Of a stretch of DNA of 64,000 bases, positions 1 to 10,856 are shown piece by piece. Made by a program: the position numbers and the translations under genes. How positions within the stretch are numbered: position 1 is the stretch's first letter; every line of letters starts with the position of its first letter. A model generated the notes under the pieces. That model saw only the letters and a list, made by a program, of their open reading frames with translations, was not told the origin of the DNA and ran no database searches. This DNA is from Pomphorhynchus laevis (taxonomy: Eukaryota; Acanthocephala; Palaeacanthocephala; Echinorhynchida; Pomphorhynchidae): NCBI GenBank assembly GCA_012934845.2, contig WNNJ02000884.1, positions 1-64,000 of the forward strand, written 5' to 3'.

Positions 1-858
1 ATTCAACTCTAAGACTCTCTGGCATACTTTTAACTCAATCCTGGCTCGTTCCTCTACGCCTTGCAACATCAATGCTAATGATTATTCGTCATTTCTCCAG
101 GCTAAAGTATCCACGCTGCTCTCTTCACACCCCGGTCTCCATCCTATCCCACTCTGCCCAGTCTACTCTCATCCTTCCAGAACTCTTTCATCTTCTCCCT
201 GTATCACCTACAGAAGTATCATCTGTCCTCATGTCCTTGCCCAACAAAACCTCACCTGCCAATCCCCTGCCTACCCACATATTAAAATCTATATGCTCAT
301 CGATATCCCCATTTCTCACAACCTTGTTTAACTCTTCCATCCGCAGTCGTATCTTCCCTTCACACTGGAAATCCGCAATCGTTCGTCCCCTCCTTAAGAA
401 ACAATCGCTCGACCCCTCCCTTCCTTCTAGCTATCGCCCATTTCACTACTCCCTACTCTTTCAAAGCTCTTAGAACGCCTCATCTTAATACAAATCAACG
501 CTTATCTCTCCTCATCCAATCTGTACCCTCCTTTCCAATCCGCTTTCCGCTCTAATCACTCGACAGAAATCGCATGCATAAAAGTGTACAACGACTTACT
601 CATTTCTCGAGACAAGGCTCTATATAGTGTTCTCATCTCCCTGGACCTCTCCTCCGCATTCGACATTGTCGACCACTCCGTCCTCCTTTCTCGCCTTCGT
701 TATGATTACGGCTTTTCTTCCTCCTCCGTAGCTTGGTTCGCCTCATATCTATCCGACCGTTCCTTTCGCGTCTGTTCTAATTCATCATCCTCCCCTCCCA
801 TTCTATTTTTTGCGGGGTTCCACAAGGTTCAGTCCTAGGTCCCCTGCTTTTCTCTCTT

Positions 859-1746
859 TTGCTTGGCGATCTCTCTCCATTTATCAAACCTTACTCCTTT
901 AACGTCATGCAATACGCCGATGACATTCTAATCTATGCTCATGCACCCGCACATCGCATACACGACATCGCCATTTCTGCCTCCAACTGTCTCTCTTCTA
1001 TCTACAAGCGTCTCTCCAATCTCCATCTCGTTCTAAACGCCGAAAAGTCCAAAATAATGTGGATCCTTCCCCGTAAACCAAGCATATCTCCTCCCATTGT
1101 ATCTTTTGCCTCATCGATCATCCCTGTAGTCCACAATCTCACTTTCTTAGGCTCCCATTTCGATGATCACCTTTCCCTTAAACCCTTCGTCCGTGACAAG
1201 GTCCGCTCGTCTAACTTAATTCTTCGTGACATCCGCCGTATCCGCCCCCTTATCGACTTCCGTTCTTGTATGTCTCTTCTTTCATCGCTTCTTTTCCCTA
1301 AAATCGATTACTGCCTTAGCCTTTTCGCCAATTCTCCAAAATCCATCATCCTACCCCTACAACGAATAATCAACACCGCCGTTCGAGTGCTCTTTCGCCT
1401 CCGTCGCTTCGACCACACATCCACATATTTTGCCCAACTCTCCTGGCCCACCATCCACATCCGCATCAAACTCCGCCTTCTTCTCATTACTTTTCGTCTC
1501 ATCGCTGTCGGCTCCCCATCGTTCATCAACCTTCCTTTCTTAGACGATACTCGCCCCACCTCGCTATCGCTTCGTTCCTGTCATACCCTCTTACTCCACG
1601 TTCCTAATTACTCCAACAACTACGGTCTCCGATCCTTCCTCGTCGCCGCCTCACTCGCCTGGAATCAACTCCCTCTCGACGTCCGCCGCGCTCCCTCTTT
1701 TATCACATTCAAACACCTCCTCCGTTCACACCTTCTCGACGCCTGA
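859..1746 (+). pseudogene. L2a ORF2, RT palm to C-terminus
   Basis: Open stretch of 295 codons coding the second half of an L2-type ORF2 protein. The catalytic RT box (MQYADDILIYAHA) lies near residue 18, followed by the thumb and the conserved C-terminal region (LQRIINTAVRVLFRLRRFDH, then WNQLPLDVR). The Met at 859 is internal to the family protein and not a real start; the upstream frame is lost by a one-base deletion. It is close in sequence to the copies at 38457 and 55064, so it belongs to the same lineage. Not functional alone. Confidence 0.8.
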
Positions 1747-1778
1747 TTCACAGTTTTGTTTTTGTTGTGGTCATGTAA

Positions 1779-1794
1779 GCGTGCGCTGGCACGC
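1779..1794 (+). other. L2 3'-UTR hairpin
   Basis: Stem GCGTGC / GCACGC with loop GCTG, 30-40 bases before the LINE 3' end. The same hairpin recurs at 2001-2016, 5560-5576, 17203-17218 (minus), 41577-41592 and 54994-55010 (minus), always followed by atttgccac and an A-rich end. Likely a recognition structure for the element's own RT; that role is inferred. Confidence 0.7.
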
Positions 1795-1826
1795 ATTTGC
1801 CACGTTAAAATAAATCTTTTTTTTAA

Positions 1827-1946
1827 TACATTTAGTGATTTGTCATGTTTTACAATTCTTGCGTCTGGCTAATGCCGTTTTTACAAACGGCATTACAAAT
1901 GCCGTTTTTACAAAATACGGCATTTGTACAAATGCCGTTTGTACAA
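1827..1946. repeat. Fold-back palindromic repeat, left arm
   Basis: Begins aatacatttagtgatttg and runs into alternating aaatgccgtt / aacggcattt units spaced by ttgtacaa. A reverse-complement copy lies at about 3975-4165, so the two form inverted arms about 2.3 kb apart. The core CGGCATTTGTACAAATGCCG is itself a 20-bp perfect palindrome. Looks like a fold-back or MITE-type element, either interrupted by the sequence between the arms or present as two copies in opposite orientation. No transposase is visible. Confidence 0.65.
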
Positions 1947-1948
1947 AA

Positions 1949-2052
1949 CGGCACCTTCTCGACACCTGATTCACAGTTTTGTTTTGTTGTGGTCATGTAA
2001 GCGTGCGCTGGCACGCATTTGCCACGTTAAAATAAATCCTTTTTTTTAAGAT
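1949..2052 (+). mobile_element. L2 3'-tail fragment L2b
   Basis: About 100 bp nearly identical to the last part of L2a (caccttctcgac through the hairpin at 2001-2016 to the A-rich end), joined directly to the palindromic repeat. A severely 5'-truncated L2 insertion; the T-run near 2040-2050 marks its 3' end. Confidence 0.75.
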
Positions 2053-3090
2053 TCACAAATATCTATATGTACTGATGGGATTACAGTCCTTGGATCCCAA
2101 ATTGGAACTAAGGCTTACGTATCTTCTATTGTAGTCGAGAATGTACAGTTCCTTTGCAAAATTGTCGAACGTTTGTCTGGTGTTGCCACTTACGACCCAC
2201 ATGTTGCATATGTTGCACATACTGTAGCAATCTAATCAAAATGGATATTCCTCAAGAGAACAACTCCTTGTAATGTATTATGGTATGATTCTTTGAATAT
2301 GCCATACGCACGAGGCTAATCCCTGCTCTGATGGGTATTCAACTGATAACTGATGACATTCGTCTGATAGCTGAAACACCAACTTATTTAGAGGTTTAGC
2401 TATCGCAAACCCATCTAAGAACGCTATTCAAGAATATGAATGGTCAAGATTAATGTGTTCAGCTCTAAATGAACAACGACTCACTGATGTAAAGCCTCAT
2501 GTTAGACAAAATGACATATCACGTGTATCGCATTCGGTTCAACTTGAGCCAGTTTTCAATGAAGTCCCGCCTGATGTTATTTTTAACAATTCCGCTACAA
2601 GCCTTAAATTGAATGCCCGCTTGGACATCAAGTGTGTTGGCTTGTCGGGAAGAGACATGGAGCAGGATTACTTCGATGTATGTATATAGTGACTGGCTTC
2701 ATCCAATGCATTGTGTACTCCCCGTCAAAGCAATGAATTTCATGCTAACCGAAAGAAATCCAAATATGCCGAGAGAATTCAAGTCGAAGGATCAAGCTTT
2801 ACTCCGTTGATTTTCTCTACCTCTGGTGGTATTAGAGACGAAGCTGATCGTATACTACGGCGTATTGCAGGCAAAAGATCTCAAATTACAAGACTAAGCT
2901 ATTCGATTCTTATAAATAACCTTCGTCAATTAATCAGCATTCGCATTGCAAAGGCTGCAACACTGTGCCTACGAGCTCAAAAAAGAATATCAACGGTGAT
3001 GAAAACGAACTGTTGTGTTGCAATGATTTTGATGTAAATAAATGATTGGCCCATTTGAGGGAACCTTTATGTTTGTATTTTATTAATAAA
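2053..3090 (+). mobile_element. RLE-LINE copy R1, 3' third
   Basis: Degenerate 3' part of a non-LTR retrotransposon with a restriction-like endonuclease. Readable pieces are the RT thumb (around 2060-2300), then at 2453-2690 the endonuclease core (ARLDIKCVGLSGRD and DYFDVCI, the paired acidic residues of the PD-(D/E)XK fold), then a region like KYAERIQVEGSSFTPLIF near 2765. Several stops and shifts. The 3' UTR has the family hairpin GGCCCATTTGAGGGAACC at 3048-3065. Its 5' boundary abuts the L2 tail. Confidence 0.75.
3048..3065 (+). other. RLE-LINE 3'-UTR hairpin
   Basis: GG-CCC-atttga-GGG-aa-CC can fold with an AA bulge. Equivalents: 5198-5215, 6071-6088, 13681-13698, 35187-35204, and a shorter form CCC-atta-GGG at about 15916-15930. 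All sit just downstream of the RLE-LINE coding end. Confidence 0.65.
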
Positions 3091-3119
3091 TCAATATTCT
3101 ATCAAAAAATATATATTAT

Positions 3120-3930
3120 TCTTAAACCCATTAAGAATGTGCGGTTCAGAGTTTGAAAACTCGGTCAAGATTTGTAATCCCGCAATGAAAGGTCTAATAG
3201 GTGATGACTTAGAAACCCAGCAGAAGCAAATATACAAAGGAATCAAAGAATGTAACAATAGAGAGACAGTACGATACAGGCAAAGTATAATAGAATTATC
3301 ATCCAGAGATCTATTTACAATTTTTGATAACGCGAGCAAAATTGGAGTTTCGGCGTAGCTCAGCAGTAATCACGGAGCTAAATATTTGTTCCTTAATACT
3401 CACGGGTTTCACGATGCTCTGGTAGCTCGTTATGACTGGCAAATCTCGAATCATGGAAAGTGTGAATGCGGTAAAAGCAATGAAGTCGCACATATACTGT
3501 CTTGCAGAACTTGAGGAATGACATTTGTAAGTTACAATATCATTAAGAGTGAACTTGCGAATCAAATTCAAAAAGTATGTCGAAGGGTAATCCAAGAACC
3601 AATATTACAGAATGTACTCGATACCACGTTATTTGAAGCAACATCGACGGTTAGGGATCGTAATGCAAGGGCAGGCATAGTGTGTAACGGCCTATTCGGA
3701 CATGTGACGGAGCGGTCCTTCCTGGACATCTGCATATTTAATAGTTTTGCTCCATCGTTTGCAACGAGTCACATTTCAAATCCCTTTGTGTATCGCGAGG
3801 AAATGAAGAATAGCAAATACAAAGAACGCATAAACAGAATTAAACGGGCTCATTTTCATCCATTTGTTATGTCAACAACGGATGGATTGGGAAACTCGGC
3901 TAACACTGTGTTAAAAAAGGTAACATAAAT
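3120..3930 (+). mobile_element. RLE-LINE copy R2, C-terminal part
   Basis: A second, differently diverged piece of the family. 3137-3358 codes the segment after the RT thumb; near 3460 is a zinc finger of form C-x-C-x7-H-x4-C (CECGKSNEVAHILSC); 3518-3928 codes the endonuclease (NARAGIVCNGLFG, SFLDICIF, then KYKERI). The expected R-x-D residue reads as G, so the active site looks damaged. The 3' end is missing, cut where the right arm of the palindromic repeat begins. Open frames are short and need frame changes to connect. Confidence 0.7.
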
Positions 3931-3974
3931 GCATGCTTTGCAAGGACCGCAGAATTACGCCGAGATAATACACA

Positions 3975-4165
3975 CATACAAATGCCGTTTGTAAAAACGG
4001 CATTTGTATTAGTAAAATGCCGTTTTTTGTAAAAAACGGCATTTGTACAAACGGCATTTGTACAAATGCCGTATTTTGTAAAAACGGCATTTGTAATGCC
4101 GTTTGTAAAAACGGCATTAGCCAGACGCAAGAATTGTAAAACATGACAAATCACTAAATGTATTA
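3975..4165. repeat. Fold-back palindromic repeat, right arm
   Basis: Reverse complement of 1827-1946 with extra internal units: alternating acaaatgccg / cggcatttgt blocks, then a unique outer stretch ending ctaaatgtatt. The arm is longer inside than the left one, suggesting unit gain. Short minus-strand frames here give only a repeated NAVFTN-like peptide and are not genes. Confidence 0.65.
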
Positions 4166-4195
4166 TTATTTATATAAAAAATTGTTCATGTAAGC

Positions 4196-5240
4196 GCAGC
4201 TTTGACCGAGTTCGAAAGCTCGAAAAATTTTTGTAAAACATTTGATAGTGGGCTACAAGGTGATCTTCTCAGGGATGCTCAGAATAACTTGACAAAAGAG
4301 TTAAATCGAGAACGACAAAAAGTTGTGGATGAGCGTTTGGCATATATTCGATCAATCTTACCCGCCTCAATGCATCAAGCCCTGGAATTTGCACTGGGAC
4401 AGGGTGCTTCCTCTTGGATTAGTGCAGTTCCAGTGAAAGCTGAATTTTCATTTGTGTCCACATGAATTCAGAGATGCTCTTGCGTTGCGATATGGCTTTG
4501 ACCCTATCGGGATTCCCAAGACAAGTGTGTGTGGTGATGATGCGAAACTCCCACATTTGCTTTCGTGCAAGCGAGGAGGTGTTGTAATAACAAGGCATAA
4601 CGCCTTACGCGATTTCTTGGCCACTGAAATATCACAGGTGTGTACTGGGGTTGGTGTCGAACCGATATTACAACGGGTAGATAGTGATCACTGTTTTGAT
4701 CATCGGGTCACTTGTCGAAGTGACGACGCGCGACTCGACATCGTCTGCATTGGGCTTTCTGACGCCAGATATGAGCGAACGTTCTTTGACGTTACGGTTT
4801 TCAACCATTTTGCTCCATCGTGTGCGTCTACGAGAAATGCTGCATTTGATTTTCATGAAGCGAGAAAAAGATCAAAATACGCGGAACGTATCATCGATAT
4901 CGAAAGGAGTAGATTTATGCCGCTGGTGTTCACGGCTTCTGGTGCTGCGGGACCCGACGCCATGGTTTTGCTCAGGACAATTGCTCGATTGCGTTCATCA
5001 CGTGGGAATAAAAGCTATGCTGAATGCATGTGTGGCCTCAGAAGGTCCATAAGTTTGCTGCTGTGTCGTGCTGCCTCACATGCAATCAGAGGGTGCCGGT
5101 CGACTAGGGGTCACCCATATAGTCGTGGATCCGAACGGATGGATGATTCTAATGTTTTAGAATAAATAATAATAAATAACAATGTTAAATGTATATTGGC
5201 CCATTTGAGGGAACCATATGTTGTAATTAATAATATATAT
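4196..5240 (+). mobile_element. RLE-LINE copy R3, C-terminal part with 3' end
   Basis: Starts in the post-RT linker (4202-4465) and after one frame change near 4450 continues as an open 237-codon reading (4452-5165). It shows the CCHC-type finger (CGDDAKLPHLLSC), RHNALRDF, the endonuclease core (ARLDIVCIGL, FFDVTVFN), then KYAERI and FMPLVFTASG, an arrangement like the R2/R4/Dong restriction-like endonuclease. The 3' UTR carries the hairpin at 5198-5215 and an AT tail. Its 3' end closely matches that of the mini-element at 5250-6100. Confidence 0.8.
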
Positions 5241-5403
5241 TTAAAAAAATTATTATTATTTTTAGAACAAAAAATTTTAAGACCATAAACATACAATCAT
5301 TGTTCGCGGCAAACCTTCGGTCCAACGATTATGCTGCTCTTGCAATGGTCCCGCAGCTGTTTGCAAAGGGTGTAAGTGCGCAAAATCAGGAAAAGCATGT
5401 GTC

Positions 5404-5544
5404 AACTGCCGAGCCAAGAAATGTAGAAATCAATCGTCAATTAACCAACCTACAAGTCCTAACTCTATCGCTCAAATGCTATCAAATTCCGCTGCTGCGC
5501 CAGTCGAACGAGTTCATCCATTAATTGCATTGGACATACCGCGG
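5404..5544 (+). repeat. 141-bp direct repeat, copy 1
   Basis: Identical to 5610-5750 over 141 bases by eye. The two copies flank the 65-bp LINE tail at 5545-5609, as a target-site duplication would. The sequence is the Cys-rich N-terminal coding region of mini-element R4. Confidence 0.9.
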
Positions 5545-5609
5545 TTTGTGGACTTGTAAGCGTACAGCTTGTACGCATTTGCCACATTAAATAAATTTGT
5601 ATTATTATT
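5545..5609 (+). mobile_element. Short diverged L2-like 3' tail, L2c
   Basis: 65 bp: gtggacttgtaag, hairpin GCGTAC-agctt-GTACGC (5560-5576), atttgccac, attaaataaattt, then a short (att)n tail. Same layout as the L2a 3' end but a different subfamily. Lies exactly between the two 141-bp repeats. Confidence 0.75.
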
Positions 5610-5750
5610 AACTGCCGAGCCAAGAAATGTAGAAATCAATCGTCAATTAACCAACCTACAAGTCCTAACTCTATCGCTCAAATGCTATCAAATTCCGCTG
5701 CTGCGCCAGTCGAACGAGTTCATCCATTAATTGCATTGGACATACCGCGG
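5610..5750 (+). repeat. 141-bp direct repeat, copy 2
   Basis: Perfect second copy of 5404-5544; the R4 reading continues from it into the unique sequence after 5750. Confidence 0.9.
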
Positions 5751-5919
5751 GAAAGCGATGTTGTCCATAACCAGGTTGAGTCTACCGCGCGCCAATTAAC
5801 GCTTCACGATATCTACGAAATCGTTATCACTTGGCCCCCAGCGCTCTTGGATCCACCTCGCTGTAATGCTACGAACGAATTCTAAATATGAGGAACGGGT
5901 TCAACAGATTGCAAGAGGC

Positions 5920-5974
5920 ACATTTGTACCCTTCATCGCTTCGATGAAGGGTACAAATGTACCCTTCATCGAGG
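5920..5974. repeat. Inverted triplication in R4
   Basis: acatttgtacccttcatcg (5920-5938), its exact reverse complement (5942-5960), then a third forward unit gtacccttcatcg (5959-5971). A second small palindrome, catccatccg-aa-cggatggatg, lies at about 5999-6020. Pattern of fold-back template switching. Confidence 0.8.
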
Positions 5975-6100
5975 ATGATTCTAAATACATCTTAAATACA
6001 TCCATCCGAACGGATGGATGATTCTAATGTTTTAATAAATAATAATAAATAACAATGTTAAATGTATATTAGCCCATTTGAGGGAACCATATGTTGTAAG

Positions 6101-6840
6101 AGATAGATTTATTATAATAATAAACAAAAGAATTCGTTTTTCCGAAAAAAAATATTGTTCAGGTCAAAAAAAATATTATTAGTTAAATACAATCAGTTAC
6201 TAAATACAATCGTCCAGCTTTCAGAACAAAAATTTTAACAGCTTAAACACACAATCGTACAGCTTTCAGATCGTCCAGCTTTCAGAACAAAACTTTAACA
6301 GCTTAAACACACAATCGTCCAGCTTTCATATCGTCGGTATTCAAATTACATTGAATTTCATATCAAATTATATTACAGATTTCATTTCTAGACTTTAGTT
6401 CCGATCGCTTTGCTCGCGGAAAATCTTATCCACGATACGGTTCTACCAATCTATCCTGCACAACTACTGCAGTTATTATGACACGAAGAAAACCAAAACT
6501 CTGTTCCAAGATTACTTGTAATGGTGGTGCAGCGAAATGCATTGGTTGTCATTGTGCTAAATCGAAGCTCACTTGTATAAATTGTACAGCAGTATATTGT
6601 AAAAATAAGAATATCCATGCTTCCCAAAATAACATCGTTCAAGGCACCCAAGTATATAATTTAAATGAAAAACGGAGTTCTCACAATAACCTTGATATTC
6701 ACAGAGACGCTGGTAATACGAAAGATAATATACAACAAGATCTCGAATCATCTATCGAATCAATTTACAATAAAGTTTTAAAATGGCAGCCGAACTTAGA
6801 CAGCCTTACAAAGTGTAATGTTACTTTTACTTTTGTCGAC
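6101..6840 (+). mobile_element. RLE-LINE copy R5, 5' UTR and N-terminus
   Basis: The 5' UTR (about 6110-6477) contains two copies of a repeat of about 60 bp built from cgtccagctttcag and acagcttaaacacacaa (6211-6335). The ORF starts at 6478; the first residues hold a Cys-rich cluster (CNGGAAKCIGCHCAKSKLTC), then a WQPNLDSLTKCN block that is conserved across the family. The reading is broken at 6840 by insertion of the gypsy fossil and resumes at 10947. The Cys cluster (about 10 Cys in 40 residues) is probably zinc-binding and nucleic-acid-binding. Confidence 0.75.
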
Positions 6841-6930
6841 TGTCGTGAGTTAACTAACTTGTGTTTTAATGTTATTTGTTTTGTAGATGTTTTCAATAAA
6901 GATACATTAGCCTCACTTTGGATCTTAACA
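6841..6930 (+). repeat. Gypsy 5' LTR (90 bp)
   Basis: Starts TGTCGTGA, ends TTAACA, and contains aataaa. Matches 10857-10946 with about 5 differences. No clean flanking duplication is visible. Confidence 0.85.
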
Positions 6931-9379
6931 ATTTATTGAAAACATTTGTGTGAGCATTTGTTGTCAAGATGGACCCAGTCGGAAACGGATTGGCGAACGT
7001 TGATTATGCACGATATCTGCAGCCAAGTAAACTTACAATAGACACAGAAGACGCAAACGGAGCGGATATTTGGAAACATTGGCTATCAACATTCGAAGCG
7101 TTTATCGAACACATCGGAGCTCCGTGTGAGATTCGATTAACGTTACTGCGTAATTACGTTTCTCCTCAAATTTTCAAGTCAATTCAACAACTGTCTGATT
7201 ATGCAGAAGCTATCAAGACGCTTCGATCGATGTTTGAGCGACCGACCAATGTCATTTATGCTCGATATATACTATTCGCGAGGAGACAAGAAGATGCAGA
7301 AGATATTCAACACTACACTAATAGTTTAAAGCAACTAGCCTAAGAATGTAAGTTCGAAGAAGTATCGGCACAAGATCACCGAGATCAGGCAATTCTAAAT
7401 GCGTTCATAGCGGGTATTTCCTCAAAGAAAATTAGAGAACGTTTACTTGAAAACTGTACCTTTACACTAACAGACGCTTTTGAAATTGCAAAAGCTATGG
7501 AAAGTGCGGAAAAACGTTCAACGGTAATCGAAGGACCTTATTATCGACTAGCTCATGTTTCCGACAGCAGAAAGGAAGAGGCGGCAGATCAACTGGCACA
7601 AATGAATGATAGAGTAGTTGCAACAATCAAAAGTAATTGGAAGTGCTTTTTTGTGTAAGTCAATCAAAGCATAGTCGAGAATCTTGTCCGGCAAAAAATT
7701 CAATTTGCCATAAATGTCAGAAGGAAGGACATTTTGCAAGAGCGTGTCGATCTTCACAATTCGGTCGTAATAAATACTCTGCGTGCATTTCTTCAATACT
7801 GTCTGACCGAAAAGCTGTAGACCAAATATCCATTTGCAACAAACGAGTAGAGTGTTTGTTTGACACAGGGAGTTGTTATAGTTTTATTCGAACTGATATT
7901 GTGAGTAAGATGAAATTGCCTATCGTCAGAGATATACGGCCTATTACAATGGCCACTAATCGCTTCAAGACTTTAACTAAAGGCCATGTCACTACTTCCA
8001 TTATCTACAAGTCCCAAATTTATAAAAACATTATATTTCATGTTCTGGACGACTTATGTACCGAAGCAATATTGGGGATGGATTTTATGAATGAGCATAA
8101 GAGTTTCAAACTAAAATTGAATGGTCCTAGAAACGAATTGGTAATTGCTGCTTTGCGACCTATAGATTTCAAGCCAGTTCGACCATTTTCACATCTAAAT
8201 GAACATTGCATTCCTATTGCAACGAGGTCTCGCCGGTATAATCCAGCCGATCGTGATTTTATTCGATCGGAGGTTCAGAAGTTATTGAAAGATGGGATTA
8301 TCGAACCTTGTATTTCAACATGGCGAGCTTAAGTGGTAGTTACGCGCTCGGAGAGACATAAACGCAGGCTTGTTATTGATTAGTCACAAACGATAAATAA
8401 ATATACATTGCTGGATGCCTATCCTTTGCCAAACTTACAAGATCTTGTGTATGAAATTAGTAAATACAAATGGTTTTCTACAATTGACTTACAGTCTGCT
8501 TATCATCAAGTTCCTCTACATCCAGACGATAGACTATATACTGCCTTTGAAGCAGATGGAAGATTATATTGCTTTGCGAGATTGCCCTTTGGTTTGAAGA
8601 ATGCAGTGTCATGCTTTCAGCGATGTATGGATCACATGATTGAAACAAATGAATTAAAAAGTACATTTGCCTATCTAGATAACATTACAATTTGCGGAAT
8701 GACCCAACAAGAACACGACGAAAATCTGGGCAAATTCAACAGTGTCGCTACCAAGTGCGGGCTCACAATGAATACAACTAAATGTGAATTTAACAAGAAA
8801 GAAATAAAGCTTCTCGGCTACTTAATTTGTCAAGGAGTACTGAAACCAGATCCGGACAGATTGCAGGCTTTACATGAACTCCCCCCCTACGATGTCAGAT
8901 CCTTACAACGAAGTATTGGACTCTTTGCTTACTACTCGTCTTGGATACCAGAATTTTCACAAAAGATTGAATTCTTGAGAAACGCTTCATTCCCTATGAA
9001 CGCTGAATCAAAACTGTCATTTGAAAAGCTTAAAGCAGATATTGCGAGTGCTTCTTTATACCACATCGGTAACGCTCAAGCGCTAACAGTCGAGACAGAC
9101 GCTTCTGAAACGTGCATTGCGGCTACACTGAACGGAGACGGTCGTCCAATTGCGTTTTTTTTCAAGAAAACTTTCTGTAAGCGAGCAGAGATGGGCAGTA
9201 ATCGAGAAAGAGGCTTTAGCCATAGTGGAATCCCTTATTAAGTGACAACATTTTCTTATCGGAAGGCATTTTAAAATCATCACAGACCAAAGATCAGTTA
9301 GTTTTATATTCAATCAACTAAACGGAAGCAAGATAAAAAACGACAAAATACAACGTTGGAAAGCAGAATTGGCCAATTA

Positions 9380-9601
9380 AATCAGCTAACTGAGTCTACG
9401 TATTGTTATATAATTATAAAATAAACAAAACATAATAATGCTAAATCAAAATTTAATAATTAAATAATAAAATTAATAATTGTTTTTAGATTTTCTATAA
9501 TTTAAATCAAGTTAAAAAATAAAAAAAATAAAAATAAAATTTAAAATAAACGTCATTTTTATGAATTGACTAATAACTAACAGACGTTGTATCAGAATAA
9601 G
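9380..9601 (+). repeat. 222-bp AT-rich interspersed repeat
   Basis: Inserted in the gypsy fossil and flanked on each side by AATTA (9375-9379, 9602-9606). A diverged inverted copy is at 26513-26723. One end carries AGCTAACTGAGTCTACGTA (9384-9402). No coding capacity and no clear terminal inverted repeats; could be a MITE, a solo LTR or a SINE-like unit. Confidence 0.7.
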
Positions 9602-10856
9602 AATTACGATTTTGAAATATTCTACCGCCCGGGATCTTTGAATGGACCAGCAGATACCTTATCTAGAATATGTGCTACTTCCAATTTCGATAGAGGATTA
9701 CGAGAACTTCACGAATCATTATGTCACCCCGGTGTACGACGGTTAACTCATTATGTCAGATCACGGAATCTTCCATTCTCAGTAAATGATGTGAAAAATA
9801 TTTGTGAACGTTGTGAAGCTTGTAAATTTTCTAAGCCTCGATTTTCAAATACCTGTACGGCTCATGTAATTAAAGCTACCCGCCCTTTTGAGCGATTATG
9901 CATAGATTTCAAAGGACCATTACCGAGTAATTCAAGATCCCGTTTCCTCCTTGTTGTGATTGATGAGTATAGTCGGTTTCCTTTTGCCTACGCGTGCCCC
10001 GATATGTCTGCTAAAACTGTGTGTCATTGTTTGGACGAAATATTTGCTATTTTTGGTTGTCCAGAATATATTCATTCGGATAGAGGTACGTCGTTTCTGT
10101 CATCGGATGTCAGACAATTTCTCAGTGAGAGAGGAATCGCTAGCAGTTCCACAACACCGTACAACCCAAGAGGTAACGGGCAATACGAACGATACAATTC
10201 AACAATTTGGACAGCTATAACTACCACGTTACGAAGTGAACGAATGTCTATTCATCAGTGGCAAATAATATTACCAAGAGCACTCAATAGCATAAGGAGT
10301 CTTTTATGTACTTCAACCAACTACACACCTCACGAACGGATATTTTCTTACCCCAGAAAGAGTAATGAAGGCAAAACGTTTCCAAAATGGATGACCGATG
10401 GTGCATCTGTACTTGTCCGGAATCATAGACGTGAATCGAAATATGAACCAATAGGTTGTCCAGCTAAACTTGTGACTGCTAACAACAAATACGCTATCAT
10501 CGAATATCCTAATCAACGACAAGGTGCGGTTTCTTTAAGGGACGTGGCTCCCGGTTTTGATATCGGACAACGGTTGTCAGGTGGAGATAGCTGCCAAAAT
10601 CTAATGATAGAAGATCATGAATGTACGAACGATACATCACAACTTACAACAACTACTAAAGATGATATTGAAAGCAGCTATAACCCTGATACCAGCTACA
10701 GCGACGATAAAACTGTGAGTACGGACGACGATACTTTAAACGATACTTTCAAAATATCCGACGAGAAAGGAAATGAAATTCTGCAGAGCAACGAAAGACC
10801 CGTGCGAAATAAAGCTACTCCCGCGTATCTACGAGATTAAGTTTGGCGGAGGAGAA

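Larger units (their letters stand above)
1..1826 (+). mobile_element. L2-clade LINE copy L2a, 5' cut by window edge
   Basis: Non-LTR retrotransposon, sense on plus. The window starts inside ORF2, just before the RT. Reading 72-473 covers the pre-RT linker and RT fingers, 584-838 carries RT motif A (SLDLSSAFDIVDH), and 859-1746 carries the YADD box and the C-terminal domain. Two one-base shifts relative to the sister copy at 38457-41618 (near 440 and near 805) split the frame, so it is dead. The C-terminus (LRSFLVAASLAWNQLPLDVR) is the hallmark of the L2/CR1 superfamily. The 3' UTR holds a hairpin at 1779-1794 and ends in a T-rich tail near 1826. Confidence 0.85.
5250..6100 (+). mobile_element. 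RT-less mini RLE-LINE R4
   Basis: Has both family ends but no reverse transcriptase. The Cys-rich N-terminal region (CSCNGPAAVCKGCKCA) starts near 5330 and runs on, after the duplication described separately, to about 5884. It is then joined directly to the endonuclease end (KYEERVQQIARGTFVPF, 5885-5950) and the family 3' UTR with hairpin 6071-6088. The whole RT and finger are deleted, leaving about 0.85 kb. It may be a non-autonomous derivative mobilised by full elements, or a single deletion product. Its 3' end is almost the same as that of R3. Confidence 0.7.

Noticed and set aside
1308-1559. Arg-rich minus-strand frame
   Set aside because: Shadow of the L2 ORF2; the same shadow appears in other L2 copies.
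3354-3375. tRNA-like ggcgtagctcagcagt
   Set aside because: Lies inside RLE-LINE coding sequence, and no cloverleaf can be completed.
3900-4154. Minus-strand frames with repeated NAVFTN
   Set aside because: Translation of the palindromic aatgccgtttt repeat, not a protein.
4186-4200. ttcatgtaagcg resembling the start of the L2 3' hairpin
   Set aside because: The second half of the hairpin and the tail are absent; 12 matching bases only.
7548-7796. Minus-strand frame within the gypsy fossil
   Set aside because: Antisense to the gypsy region that carries recognisable gag-pol features on plus.
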